Shown: one piece after another, positions 7,544 to 15,344 of the stretch
Position numbering within the stretch: position 1 is the first letter of the stretch
How the letters are laid out: every line of letters starts with the position of its first letter
Assembly (NCBI GenBank): GCA_046729855.1
Contig: JBKPHM010000130.1
Location: 1-51,483 of the forward strand
Length of the DNA stretch: 51,483 nucleotides
Direction of reading: 5' to 3'
Origin: DATHSY01 sp046729855
GTDB lineage: Bacteria > Actinomycetota > UBA4738 > HRBIN12
Position numbers and translations under genes: made by a program
The notes under the pieces: model-generated
What the model saw: only the letters and a program-made list of their open reading frames with translations
Databases searched by the model: none
What the model was told of the DNA's origin: nothing

Positions 7544-8157
7544 CGCAGGTCAACCTCCTTCCCCCCGAGCTCCGCCAGCGTCAGGCCACGCAACGAACGA
7601 CATTGCTCGTGGCACTCCTCGGCGCTGCGGCGGTGGCGCTGGCGGTGTTCTTCGCGTTCCTCCAACAGGCCGCTCTCCAGCAGGCCGAGGACGACCTGGC
7701 CGCGCAGCAGGACGCCAACGCTCGCGTGAGCGCCGAGATCGCGGAGCTGCAGAGGTACGGCGACCTCCAGAACGAGCTCGCAACGAAGGAGCAGCTGATC
7801 GGCGAGGTCTACCGCAACGAGGTGTCCTGGTCCGGCATCCTGCTCGACGTCTCGAGGGTCATCCCGAGCGAGGCGTACCTGACCAACTTCACGGGATCGA
7901 TCGGTTCGAGCGAGACGACCGGTGAAGCGACGGCCGCCGGGATCGTCGGGACGCTCAGCTTCACCGGCAACGTCAAGGGCGCCGACACGCTTGCCGCCTG
8001 GCTGACCAGGCTCGAGCAGGTCGACGGCTGGGTCAACGCGTGGGCCAACTCCGCCAGCGAGTCGGGCCCGTTCACCCGCATCTACCAGTTCCAGAGCGGC
8101 GTCGACCTGAGCGCCGACGTCCTCACCCGGCGGGGTCGCGGGGAGGTCGAGGCGTGA
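7540..8157 (+). CDS. pilN: Type IV pilus assembly protein PilN
   Basis: A 205-residue bitopic inner-membrane protein. The N-terminus MTQVNLLPPELRQRQ carries the INLLP-type motif that binds PilM, then one transmembrane helix (about residues 22-42), a coiled coil (QQAEDDLAAQQDANARVSAE) and a ferredoxin-like periplasmic domain. PilN dimerises with PilO to form the alignment complex. Its last codons overlap the GTG of pilO (GTGA). Confidence 0.93.
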   Translation: MTQVNLLPPELRQRQATQRTTLLVALLGAAAVALAVFFAFLQQAALQQAEDDLAAQQDANARVSAEIAELQRYGDLQNELATKEQLIGEVYRNEVSWSGILLDVSRVIPSEAYLTNFTGSIGSSETTGEATAAGIVGTLSFTGNVKGADTLAAWLTRLEQVDGWVNAWANSASESGPFTRIYQFQSGVDLSADVLTRRGRGEVEA

Positions 8158-8738
8158 GCCGACGGGCGCCGATCATCGCGGGCGTGGTGAGCGCCGTGGC
8201 CGTTGCCGCCGTCGTCGTACTCGGGGTCCTGCCGACGATGTCCGCCGTCAGCGCGAAGGAGGAGGAGGTCGTCCAGGCGCAGGCGCAGGAGGAGCAGCTG
8301 CTCGTGCAACTCCGAGCGCTCGAGGACGCCCAGGCGCAGGCGGAGGAGACGCGGCAGCAGATCACCGAGGTCGAGAACAAGGTGCCGCCGGTCGCCGACC
8401 TGCCCGGCCTGATCCGGCTGCTCCGCGACGCCGCCGATCGCGCCGCCGTGGACCTGTTCCAGTTCTCGCCGAACGCGCCGGTGTTGGACCCGTCCGGGCA
8501 GTTCTCGACGATCAGCACCGCGGTCAACGTGACGGGGAGCTACTTCGCCGTCGAGACGTTCCTGTTCCGGCTCGAGACCCTGACGCGGGCGGCGAAGGTC
8601 ACCAACATCACGCTTGCCCCCCAGGGTTCGGGCGAGGGTGCCACCACGTCGAACACGCTGTCGATGCAGCTCACGGTCGAGTTCTACACGTCCGACCTGT
8701 CCGCCGGCCCGGGCTCCGAGCCCGGCCCGACCGGGTGA
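8154..8738 (+). CDS. pilO: Type IV pilus assembly protein PilO
   Basis: A 194-residue protein with one N-terminal transmembrane helix (about residues 6-24), a Gln/Glu-rich coiled coil (about residues 30-70), and a C-terminal ferredoxin-like domain (ADLPGLIRLLRDAADRAAVD). Start GTG at 8154 overlaps the pilN stop. PilO pairs with PilN through the coiled coil. No other gene lies between it and the PilP-like protein that usually completes the complex. Confidence 0.9.
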   Translation: MSRRAPIIAGVVSAVAVAAVVVLGVLPTMSAVSAKEEEVVQAQAQEEQLLVQLRALEDAQAQAEETRQQITEVENKVPPVADLPGLIRLLRDAADRAAVDLFQFSPNAPVLDPSGQFSTISTAVNVTGSYFAVETFLFRLETLTRAAKVTNITLAPQGSGEGATTSNTLSMQLTVEFYTSDLSAGPGSEPGPTG

Positions 8739-8753
8739 CCGAGGAGGGTTGGG

Positions 8754-9326
8754 ATGGCGATGACCGCCCGCGACAAGCGCGCGCTGTCGTTCCTCGGCGC
8801 CGTCGTCGGTGTGGCCAGCGTCTTCTTCCTCGTGACCTCGGTGCTCGGCGGTGGGGGAGGCGACGAGGTCGCCGCTCCACCGCCGATCTCGACGACCAGC
8901 CCGCAGCCCATCCCGTCACCCACCCCCAGCCGGACGCCCCGCGAGACCCTGCCGCCCGTGCACCTGCTCGGCGACCGAGACCCGTTCTCGATCCCGCCGT
9001 TCCAGAGCCCGGGCGGCGGGGTCGGCCCCACGCAGAGCCCGACGAGCTCGGGGACGGGCACGACTCAGGGCCCTACCCAGAACCCGCCGCCGCCGACCGC
9101 TCCGGGCAGCGGGGCGAGCACCACGATCGACGGACACACCGTCGTCCTCTTGGACGTGTTCGACCACGGCACGAAGGCGCAGATCGAGGTCGACGGCACC
9201 GTCTACACCGTCGATGAGGGGTCGCGCTTCGCCCAGAACTTCCGGCTCACGTCGATCTCGGGCAGCTGCGCGACCGTGGTCTACGGGGACGAGTCCTTCA
9301 CGCTCTGCGTGAACGCACAGAAGTAG
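8754..9326 (+). CDS. PilP-like pilus assembly protein (divergent)
   Basis: A 190-residue protein with an N-terminal transmembrane helix (about residues 12-30), a long Pro/Ser/Thr linker and a short C-terminal domain. Two features recall PilP/GspC: the GDRDPFSIPPF motif near residue 73, like the G-x-R-DPF segment of homology-region proteins, and a compact beta domain (TVDEGSRFAQNFRLTSISG) with two cysteines that could form a disulfide (SCATV, LCVN). Position directly after pilO also fits. Unlike proteobacterial PilP it has no lipobox. GAGGAGG precedes the ATG; the ATG at 8760 is an alternative. The function is inferred from context and these short motifs only. Confidence 0.6.
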   Translation: MAMTARDKRALSFLGAVVGVASVFFLVTSVLGGGGGDEVAAPPPISTTSPQPIPSPTPSRTPRETLPPVHLLGDRDPFSIPPFQSPGGGVGPTQSPTSSGTGTTQGPTQNPPPPTAPGSGASTTIDGHTVVLLDVFDHGTKAQIEVDGTVYTVDEGSRFAQNFRLTSISGSCATVVYGDESFTLCVNAQK

Positions 9327-9367
9327 GCTCCGGCGGTCCGCGCCACGGGGGGAGCGGTCGCCGGCTC

Positions 9368-9403
9368 GGAGGGCGGTCCCGGCATCGGGACCGCCCTCCC
9401 CCA
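9368..9403 (+). terminator. Strong hairpin terminator after the pilus genes
   Basis: A perfect 14-bp GC-rich stem (9368-9381 with 9386-9399) and a GCAT tetraloop are followed by CCCC rather than a U-tract. It separates the pilus transcript from the aroC promoter. Confidence 0.8.
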
Positions 9404-9444
9404 CGACCTCCGACGGCGTCGGCGCGTCTGGGGGGCGCGGAAGG

Positions 9445-9462
9445 GGCCCCTATGATGGGGCC
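9445..9462 (+). promoter_or_regulatory. aroC promoter: -10 box inside a perfect palindrome
   Basis: The -10 hexamer TATGAT (9451-9456) is flanked exactly by GGCCCC and GGGGCC, a 6-bp inverted repeat. The ATG of aroC follows six bases after the -10 box, so transcription should start at or next to the A of the ATG (leaderless mRNA). No good -35 is visible. Confidence 0.6.
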
Positions 9463-10623
9463 ATGCTTCGGCAGCTCACGGCCGGTGAGTCGCACGGCCG
9501 GGGTCTCGTGGCGATCCTCGAGGGACTCCCGGCCGGCGTGCCGGTTTCGCGGAAGGAGCTCGCCGGCGAGCTCGCTCGCCGTCGTCACGGGCACGGTCGG
9601 AGCGGACGGCAGAAGCTCGAGGCGGACCGGTTCGAGATCGTGTCCGGCGTACGACACGGCCGCACCCTCGGCAGCCCGATCGCGGTAGCGATCGAGAACG
9701 CCGAGTGGGAGGAGAAGTACTCGCGCGTGATGGCTGTCGAGGGCGAGCCGGACCCTCGGGAGCGGCTGACGAAGCCGCGCCCCGGCCACGCTGACCTGGC
9801 GGGCGTGCAGAAATACGGCTTCGACGACGTGCGGAACGTGCTGGAACGCGCGAGCGCGCGCGAGACCGCCGCCCGCGTCGCCGCCGGCTTCTTTGCGAAG
9901 GCGTTCCTGGCGGAGCTCGGGATCCACGTCGTGTCGCACGTCGTCCGGATCGGTCGCGTCGCCTCCCGCGGTCGTCGCGTCCCCACGCCGGCGGACCTCG
10001 ACGCCGTGGACGCCTCGCCAGTCCGGTGCCTGGATCCCGAGGCCTCGCGGCGGATGGTGGAGGAGATCGACGAACTGCGCAAGGCCCGTGACACGGTCGG
10101 CGGCGTGTTCGAGGTCCTGGCCTACGGCTGCCCGCCGGGGCTCGGGTCCTATGTTCAGGCGGACCGCAAGCTGGACGCGCGCCTCGCGCTCGGGTTGATG
10201 AGCATCCAGTCGGTCAAGGGCGTCGAGGTCGGCGACGGGTTCGCCACGGCCGCGCGGTCGGGGTCGAAGGCGCACGACGAGATCGTCGTGCGGGCGGGGA
10301 GGCTCGACCGCAAGACCTCGCGGGCCGGCGGCATCGAGGGTGGCATGACGACGGGGCAACCGATCCGCGTGCGCGCCGCAATGAAGCCGTTCTCGACGGT
10401 CCCGCAGCCGCTCGCCACGGTCGACCTCGCGACGGGACGAGCCGACACCGCGATCAAGCAGCGGACCGACGCGTGCGCCGTTCCGGCCGGCGGCGTCGTC
10501 GGCGAGGCCGCGGTCGCGTTCGTGCTCGCCGATGCGGTGCTCGAGAAGTTCGGGGGCGATTCCCTCGGCGAGACCGAGCGGAACCTCCGCGCGTACGTCG
10601 ACTCCCTCGGAGGCCTCGAGTGA
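9463..10623 (+). CDS. aroC: Chorismate synthase
   Basis: A 386-residue enzyme converting 5-enolpyruvylshikimate-3-phosphate to chorismate with reduced FMN, the last step of the shikimate pathway. Family signatures are present: TAGESHGRGLVAILEGLPAG at the N-terminus, RRHGHGRSGRQ, ERASARETAARVAAG, and GGIEGGMTTGQPI near the C-terminal third, then QRTDACAVPAGGVVGEA. Length is normal. The frame ends in TGA, which overlaps the GTG of aroK. It heads an aroC-aroK-aroB-aroQ run; aroA, aroE and aroF/G are not in this window. Confidence 0.97.
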   Translation: MLRQLTAGESHGRGLVAILEGLPAGVPVSRKELAGELARRRHGHGRSGRQKLEADRFEIVSGVRHGRTLGSPIAVAIENAEWEEKYSRVMAVEGEPDPRERLTKPRPGHADLAGVQKYGFDDVRNVLERASARETAARVAAGFFAKAFLAELGIHVVSHVVRIGRVASRGRRVPTPADLDAVDASPVRCLDPEASRRMVEEIDELRKARDTVGGVFEVLAYGCPPGLGSYVQADRKLDARLALGLMSIQSVKGVEVGDGFATAARSGSKAHDEIVVRAGRLDRKTSRAGGIEGGMTTGQPIRVRAAMKPFSTVPQPLATVDLATGRADTAIKQRTDACAVPAGGVVGEAAVAFVLADAVLEKFGGDSLGETERNLRAYVDSLGGLE

Positions 10624-11120
10624 TCGTCTACCTGGTCGGGATGCCGGGCTCGGGCAAGTCGACGGTGGGACCCGTGCTGGCCGACCGGCTCGGCGTGCCG
10701 TTCGTCGAGCTGGACGCCCGGATCGAGGACACCACCGGCAAGAGCGTCCCGCGGATCTTCGCGGACGAGGGCGAGGCACGCTTCCGCGAGCTCGAGGCCG
10801 CCGCGCTGATACAAGCCGCCACGGCTGATCCCTCCGTCGTGTCGTGCGGCGGCGGGGTGGTCCTCGAGCCGGCGAACCGCGTGACGCTCCGCGCGACGGG
10901 GTTCGTGGTCTTCCTGTCGGTCCCCGTCGATGTCCTCCGCGCGCGCGTGATCCCGGCCGCCGACCGACCCTTGATCCACGAGCAGCGGGATCTCGACCGC
11001 CTGTTCGCCGAGCGAGAGCCCCTCTACCGGGAGTTCGCCGCGCACGTCGTCGACGCGTCCGGCGACCCGCAGGATGTCGCCGCCGCGATCGAGAAGGAGC
11101 TGTACCAGTGGTCGGCGTAA
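10620..11120 (+). CDS. aroK: Shikimate kinase
   Basis: A 166-residue P-loop kinase phosphorylating shikimate at O3. The Walker A motif GMPGSGKST spans residues 7-15, then the shikimate-binding Asp (VELDARIED), the SCGGGVVLEP glycine loop and the LID region with R in AADRPLIH. GTG start overlaps the aroC stop (GTGA) and the end overlaps aroB by 13 bp. All expected catalytic elements are intact. Confidence 0.95.
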   Translation: MIVYLVGMPGSGKSTVGPVLADRLGVPFVELDARIEDTTGKSVPRIFADEGEARFRELEAAALIQAATADPSVVSCGGGVVLEPANRVTLRATGFVVFLSVPVDVLRARVIPAADRPLIHEQRDLDRLFAEREPLYREFAAHVVDASGDPQDVAAAIEKELYQWSA

Positions 11121-12196
11121 CCGTCGACGTCTCCGGCCACACCTACGACGTCGTGATCGGCTTCGGGCTGCTGGGACATGCTGGTCGCCACATCCCGACG
11201 CCGGCGGCGACCGAGAAGGCGTTCGTCGTCGCCGATCATGACGTCGCCGGGCGGTACCTCGCGCCGCTGGCCGCGTCGCTCGCCGACGCCGGCTGGCAGC
11301 CGATCCACCTCGGCGTGCCGGCGGGCGAGGAGGCCAAGTCGCTGGCGACGCTGAATGCGCTGTACCGGCTGCTGGCGGCAAAGGAGGCCCACCGCGACGA
11401 CCTGGTCGTTGCGCTCGGCGGCGGCTCGACGGGGGACCTCGCCGGGTTCCTCGCTGCCACGTACATGCGCGGCGTCCCCTTCGCGCACGTGCCCACGACG
11501 CTGACGGCACAGGTCGACGCCGCGATCGGTGGGAAGGCGGCGGTGAACCTACCCGAGGGCAAGAACCTCGTCGGCGCGTTCCATCACCCGGTCGTCGTGC
11601 TCGCCGACGTCGGCACGCTCGCCACGCTTGGGGACCGCGACTTCCGCAGCGGGCTGGCGGAGGTCGCGAAGTACGCGCTGACGCTCGACACCGATCTTCT
11701 GGACCTGCTCGAACGCGACCCCGCGCCGCTGCTGGCGCGCGAGCCGGAGGTCCTGCAGCATGTCGTCGAACGGAGCGTGCGCGCCAAGGCGTCCGTCGTC
11801 GCGCGGGACGAGCGCGACGCCCGCGAGCGGCTCGTCCTGAACTACGGGCACACGCTCGGCCACGCACTCGAGCGGATGGAGGCGTTCGGCGGGCGGTCCC
11901 ACGGCGAGGCGATCGCCGTGGGGATGGTCTTCGCGGCGCGGCTGGCCGAGGCCCTCGAGATCGCGCCCGCCGGGACCGCGGCGCGGCACGTGCGGCTCCT
12001 GAAGTCGCTTGGACTCGAGACGGACGGCGTGTTGCCGGCAAGCGACGCGATCGTCGCGGCGATGCGGATGGACAAGAAGTACCGGACGGGGCTGCGGTTT
12101 GTGCTGCTCGAGGACGTCGGGCGCCCTCGAGTGGTCGGCTCGGTCCCGGACGAGGTGGTCGTCTCGACGCTGAAGGAGCTGGGGGCCGAGGGATGA
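11108..12196 (+). CDS. aroB: 3-dehydroquinate synthase
   Basis: A 362-residue NAD- and metal-dependent enzyme making 3-dehydroquinate from DAHP. The NAD-binding motif GGGSTGDLAGFLAATYMRG is present, as are the three metal ligands in RSGLAEVAKYAL (Glu), LNYGHTLGHALE (His) and RSHGEAIAVGM (His). Start at GTG 11108, overlapping aroK. The product feeds AroQ encoded directly after it. Confidence 0.96.
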   Translation: MVGVTVDVSGHTYDVVIGFGLLGHAGRHIPTPAATEKAFVVADHDVAGRYLAPLAASLADAGWQPIHLGVPAGEEAKSLATLNALYRLLAAKEAHRDDLVVALGGGSTGDLAGFLAATYMRGVPFAHVPTTLTAQVDAAIGGKAAVNLPEGKNLVGAFHHPVVVLADVGTLATLGDRDFRSGLAEVAKYALTLDTDLLDLLERDPAPLLAREPEVLQHVVERSVRAKASVVARDERDARERLVLNYGHTLGHALERMEAFGGRSHGEAIAVGMVFAARLAEALEIAPAGTAARHVRLLKSLGLETDGVLPASDAIVAAMRMDKKYRTGLRFVLLEDVGRPRVVGSVPDEVVVSTLKELGAEG

Positions 12197-12627
12197 AGGC
12201 CATGTTCCTATTCGGGCCGAACCTCGGCGCCCTCGGATCGCGTGACCCGGCGACCTACGGTTCCGAGACGCTCGGGGACATCATGGCTGAGGTCGAGAAG
12301 CACGGTGCCGAGCTTGGCCACGACGTGGTCTGGCGGCAGTCCGACCACGAGGGCGACCTGATCGGGTGGCTCCTGGGCGCGCGCGGGGAGGGCGCCGGAG
12401 CGGTCGTGATCAACCCGGGCGCGCTCACGCACTACTCGTACGCGCTCCACGACGCGATCGAGGCGTCCGGCGTACCGGTGCTCGAAGTCCACATGTCGAA
12501 CATCTACGCGCGTGAGGGATTCCGGCGACGCTCGGTGATCGCGCCGGTGTGCCGCGCCACGATCGCCGGCCTGGGGGCGGGCGGGTACCACCTGGCGCTC
12601 GAGGCGCTCGCGTGGATCACGCCCTGA
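12193..12627 (+). CDS. aroQ: 3-dehydroquinate dehydratase, type II
   Basis: A 144-residue dodecameric-type dehydroquinase. The sequence has GPNLGALGSRDPATYG (catalytic Arg and Tyr), INPGALTHYSYALHDA (Asn and His), and LEVHMSNIYAREGFRR (His and Arg), matching the active site of actinobacterial AroQ such as the Mycobacterium enzyme, which also has GPNLG rather than GPNLN. ATG overlaps the aroB stop; the 3' end overlaps the next gene by 16 bp. Confidence 0.95.
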   Translation: MKAMFLFGPNLGALGSRDPATYGSETLGDIMAEVEKHGAELGHDVVWRQSDHEGDLIGWLLGARGEGAGAVVINPGALTHYSYALHDAIEASGVPVLEVHMSNIYAREGFRRRSVIAPVCRATIAGLGAGGYHLALEALAWITP

Positions 12628-13688
12628 GACGGGGCCGGCTGGCCGAACGCCTCGGCGATGTCGGGGTCGACGCGTTGTTCGTCACCCGTTCCTCGAACGT
12701 CAGGTACCTCACCGGTTTCACCGGGTCGAACGGACAGGTGGTCGTGGGGCGGACCGCCTCGATCTTCCTCACGGACGGGCGCTACGAGGAGCAGTCACGC
12801 ACCGAGGTGCCCGACGTCGACCGACGGATCTATCGCGGCGCGCTGGCCGAGCACGTCGCGGCGGCCGCCGCCGACCAAGGCGTCGCGCGGCTCGGGTTCG
12901 AACCCGACGATCTCACCTACGGCGCATGGGATCGCCTCCGCGGGCGCGCGCCGGACCTGGAGCTGGTCGCGGTGCCGGCCGCGGTCGAAGAGTTCCGGAT
13001 GGTGAAGGACACCGAGGAGCTGGAGCGGATCGGCCGGGCGCAGGCCTTCGCGGAGGAGGCGTTCGAGCGGGTCGTGCTGTCCGCGCTGCGCGAGGGCATC
13101 ACCGAACGCGAGGTGGCGTTCGAGCTGGAGGTCGCGATGCACCGCGCTGGCGCCGACGGCCCGGGCTTCGACACGATCGTGGCCTTCGGCGAGCACGCCG
13201 CCGAGCCGCACCATGACCCGACCGACCGTGCACTGCGCCGCGGCGACCTCGTGAAGGTCGACCTGGGCGCCCGCGTCGACGGGTACCACTCCGACATGAC
13301 GCGGACCGTCGCGTTCGGCCCGCCGCACGCGCGGCTGCGGGAGGTGTTCGACGTCGTCGCGGCGGCGCAGCGCGCGGGCGTCGAGGCGGTCCAGGCCGGT
13401 GCGAAGACGGCCGACGTGGACCGCGCGGCCCGCGCCGTGATCGAGGGCGCGGGGTACGGCGAGCGATTCCCGCACGGGCTGGGCCACGGAGTCGGGCTCG
13501 ACATCCACGAGGCGCCGATGTTGCGCTGGGACGCGGACGGGGTGCTGCCGGCCGGCGCCGTCGTTACGGTGGAGCCCGGCGTGTACATTCCGGGCGTCGG
13601 CGGCGTCCGGATCGAGGACATGGTGGAGGTCACGGCGGACGGCGGCCGCGTCATCCCGACGACGCCCAGGGAGCTGATCGTGCTGTGA
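12612..13688 (+). CDS. pepP: Xaa-Pro peptidase (M24B family)
   Basis: A 358-residue pita-bread metallopeptidase that removes N-terminal residues before proline. An N-terminal creatinase-like domain (about 1-125) is followed by the catalytic domain with the five metal ligands: KVDLGARVDGYHSDMTRT (two Asp), GLGHGVGLDIHEAP (His), and VEPGVYIPGVGG with RIEDMVEV (two Glu). GTG at 12612 is the best start and overlaps aroQ. Placement just before efp is conserved in many bacteria. This could be PepP or PepQ-like; exact specificity is not resolved. Confidence 0.88.
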   Translation: MDHALRRGRLAERLGDVGVDALFVTRSSNVRYLTGFTGSNGQVVVGRTASIFLTDGRYEEQSRTEVPDVDRRIYRGALAEHVAAAAADQGVARLGFEPDDLTYGAWDRLRGRAPDLELVAVPAAVEEFRMVKDTEELERIGRAQAFAEEAFERVVLSALREGITEREVAFELEVAMHRAGADGPGFDTIVAFGEHAAEPHHDPTDRALRRGDLVKVDLGARVDGYHSDMTRTVAFGPPHARLREVFDVVAAAQRAGVEAVQAGAKTADVDRAARAVIEGAGYGERFPHGLGHGVGLDIHEAPMLRWDADGVLPAGAVVTVEPGVYIPGVGGVRIEDMVEVTADGGRVIPTTPRELIVL

Positions 13689-14248
13689 GCGTGTCGACCA
13701 ACGACCTCAAGAACGGCATGACGCTCGATCTCGACGGGACGCTGTTCCAGGTGGTCGAGTTCCAACATGTGAAGCCCGGAAAGGGCGGGGCGTTCGTCCG
13801 GACCAAGCTCCGCAACGTGAGGACCGGCGCGGTGCTCGAGCGGACGTTCAACGCGGGCGTGAAGGTCGGCCTCGCGATCGTCGAGCGCAAGGCGATGCAG
13901 TACCTGTACCGGGACGGCGACAACCTGGTGTTCATGGACATGGAGACCTACGACCAAGTCCAGGTGCCCGCCGAGATCGCCGGCGACACGGCGAGCTACC
14001 TTACCGAGGGCTCGACCGCGCAGGTCGCTATGCACCAGGGCGTGCCGATCGCCGTGGAGCTTCCCGCGTCGGTGGTGCTCACGATCACGGAGACGTTGGG
14101 CGCCGTCCGCGGCGACACGCGGACCAACGTGCTGAAGCCGGCGACCACCGAGACCGGTTACGTCGTCCAGGTCCCGCTGTTCGTCGAGACCGGGGAGAAG
14201 GTCAAGGTCGACACGCGCTCGGGCACGTACATCGAGCGGGTGAAGTAG
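13685..14248 (+). CDS. efp: Elongation factor P
   Basis: A 187-residue, three-domain tRNA-mimic that relieves ribosome stalling at polyproline. KOW-like domain I carries Lys33 in VKPGKGGAFVR, the residue placed at the peptidyl-transferase centre; no epmA/epmB-type modification genes are nearby. Domains II and III follow (FMDMETYDQVQVP; ETTGYVVQVPLFVETGEKVKVDTRSGTYIERV-type C-terminus). GTG start overlaps the peptidase stop. Confidence 0.96.
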   Translation: MSVSTNDLKNGMTLDLDGTLFQVVEFQHVKPGKGGAFVRTKLRNVRTGAVLERTFNAGVKVGLAIVERKAMQYLYRDGDNLVFMDMETYDQVQVPAEIAGDTASYLTEGSTAQVAMHQGVPIAVELPASVVLTITETLGAVRGDTRTNVLKPATTETGYVVQVPLFVETGEKVKVDTRSGTYIERVK

Positions 14249-14254
14249 GCGGCC

Positions 14255-14671
14255 GTGGCCTCCCGTCACGAGGCCCGCCGCCAGGCGATTGACGTGTTAT
14301 TCCAGGCCGACCTCACGGGTGCCGACGCGCGCCGGATCCTGGCCGAGTGGCACGCGGCCGGCCGCGGCGTCGACCCGTTCGCGGAGGAGCTCGTGGAGGG
14401 CGTCACGTCGGCGCGCGAGGAGGTCGACGCGCTGCTGTCCGCGCATTCGGAGCACTGGCTGCTCGACCGCATGGCCGGCGTCGACCGGACGATCCTGCGC
14501 GTCGCGACCTACGAGCTGCTCCACCGCCCCGACGTGCCGCCCGCCGCCGCGATCGACGAGGCCGTCCGGGCTGCGAAGGAGCTCTCGACGGAGGATTCGG
14601 GCGCGTTCGTCAACGGCATCCTTGGTCACATCGCCCGGGAAGCGGGAGGCGCGGCCGTCGAGCCCACGTAG
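14255..14671 (+). CDS. nusB: Transcription antitermination factor NusB
   Basis: A 138-residue all-helical protein that binds boxA RNA with S10 in rRNA antitermination. Recognisable parts are ASRHEARRQAIDVLFQADLT at the N-terminus and DRTILRVATYELLHRPDVPP with AIDEAVRAAKELSTEDSGAF, the NusB core, ending with VNGILGHIAREA. It begins at GTG 14255 six bases after efp and is the last gene of the aro run, convergent with tatA. Confidence 0.95.
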   Translation: MASRHEARRQAIDVLFQADLTGADARRILAEWHAAGRGVDPFAEELVEGVTSAREEVDALLSAHSEHWLLDRMAGVDRTILRVATYELLHRPDVPPAAAIDEAVRAAKELSTEDSGAFVNGILGHIAREAGGAAVEPT

Positions 14672-14701
14672 CCTGAGCGACCGCCTTCCGCGAACTCCCT
14701 G

Positions 14702-14911
14702 CTATTCGGCGCGCTTCTCGGCGGGCTCGTCCGCGGGTGGCTGCGCGGCGTCCTCGTCGGCCTCGTCGGCGCCTTCCTTCATGCCGCGCTTGAACTCGGT
14801 GGCGGACCGACCGACGGAGCGGGCGAGCTCGGGGAGCTTCTTCGCCCCGAAGAGCAGCACGAAGACGGCGGCCACCACGAGGAGCTCCGGTCCCGGGCTG
14901 TAGGCGAGCAT
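14702..14911 (-). CDS. tatA: Twin-arginine translocase subunit TatA/E
   Basis: A 69-residue Sec-independent translocase pore subunit. A short periplasmic N-terminus, one transmembrane helix (ELLVVAAVFVLLFGAKKLP) with the hallmark FGxKKLPE, an amphipathic helix (LARSVGRSATEFKRG) and a Glu/Asp/Ala-rich tail. GAGGAG lies upstream of the ATG and a TACACT -10-like box is at 14940-14945 on the minus strand. No tatB or tatC is adjacent. Confidence 0.93.
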   Translation of the reverse strand: MLAYSPGPELLVVAAVFVLLFGAKKLPELARSVGRSATEFKRGMKEGADEADEDAAQPPADEPAEKRAE

Positions 14912-14954
14912 CGCGTTCTCCTCGGTTCGGCTCGAGGTCAGTGTAGCCGGTCGC

Positions 14955-15239
14955 TCACGATGCGCTCCAGCCAGACGGCGGCGGCGGGGGCGGCGGCGAG
15001 GTCGCCGGGGGGCGAGACGGCGCCGACCTGGACGGCCGCCCGATCACGAGGTAGAGGATCGAGCCGATGATCTGCCCGAAGACGATCACGATGACCCAGA
15101 TCAGCTTGTTGCCGGCCCTGAACATCGAGTCGTCGGGCACTTGGATGGCATCGACCAACGTCCAGATCCACACGACGAGGCCGGCGATGCCGAGCGCGAG
15201 GAACGGGAGGATGAGCAACTCGGGACCGATGTTGAACAT
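14955..15239 (-). CDS. Small membrane protein with PLDc_N-type domain
   Basis: A 94-residue protein with two transmembrane helices (LLILPFLALGIAGLVVWIW and KLIWVIVIVFGQIIGSILY) separated by TLVDAIQVPDDSMFRAGN, the layout of the cardiolipin-synthase N-terminal (PLDc_N) domain, ending in LVIGRPS and a Pro-rich tail. No catalytic phospholipase domain is attached. GGAGG precedes the ATG. It is transcribed away from the pyr operon. Function unknown; such orphan domains are common in Actinobacteria. Confidence 0.8.
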   Translation of the reverse strand: MFNIGPELLILPFLALGIAGLVVWIWTLVDAIQVPDDSMFRAGNKLIWVIVIVFGQIIGSILYLVIGRPSRSAPSRPPATSPPPPPPPSGWSAS

Positions 15240-15257
15240 TGGAAGCCTCCGCTTTGG

Positions 15258-15286
15258 TTGAACCCGTCGCCCGTCGTGCGTATCCT
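15258..15286 (+). promoter_or_regulatory. Promoter of the pyr operon
   Basis: TTGAAC (15258-15263), a 17-nt spacer and TATCCT (15281-15286). The start of transcription should be near 15293, just before the outer stem of the PyrR-binding leader. Confidence 0.7.
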
Positions 15287-15295
15287 ACGTCGGAA

Positions 15296-15337
15296 CTTCC
15301 CCACCTTTAATCCGGTCCGGTGAGGCCGGGAAGGAGG
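15296..15337 (+). promoter_or_regulatory. PyrR-binding loop sequestering a Shine-Dalgarno site
   Basis: At 15314-15327 the sequence GGTCCGGTGAGGCC matches the PyrR-recognition loop (UCCNGNGAGGY) seen in Bacillus and mycobacterial pyr mRNAs. It forms the apex of a CCGG/CCGG hairpin (15312-15315 with 15326-15329). An outer stem, CTTCCC (15296-15301) with GGGAAG (15328-15333), covers the first bases of the AAGGAGG Shine-Dalgarno site at 15331-15337. UMP-loaded PyrR binding would thus hide the ribosome site. The fit to the known motif is direct; the regulatory logic is inferred from translational repression known in Mycobacterium. Confidence 0.75.
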
Positions 15338-15344
15338 CGAACAG

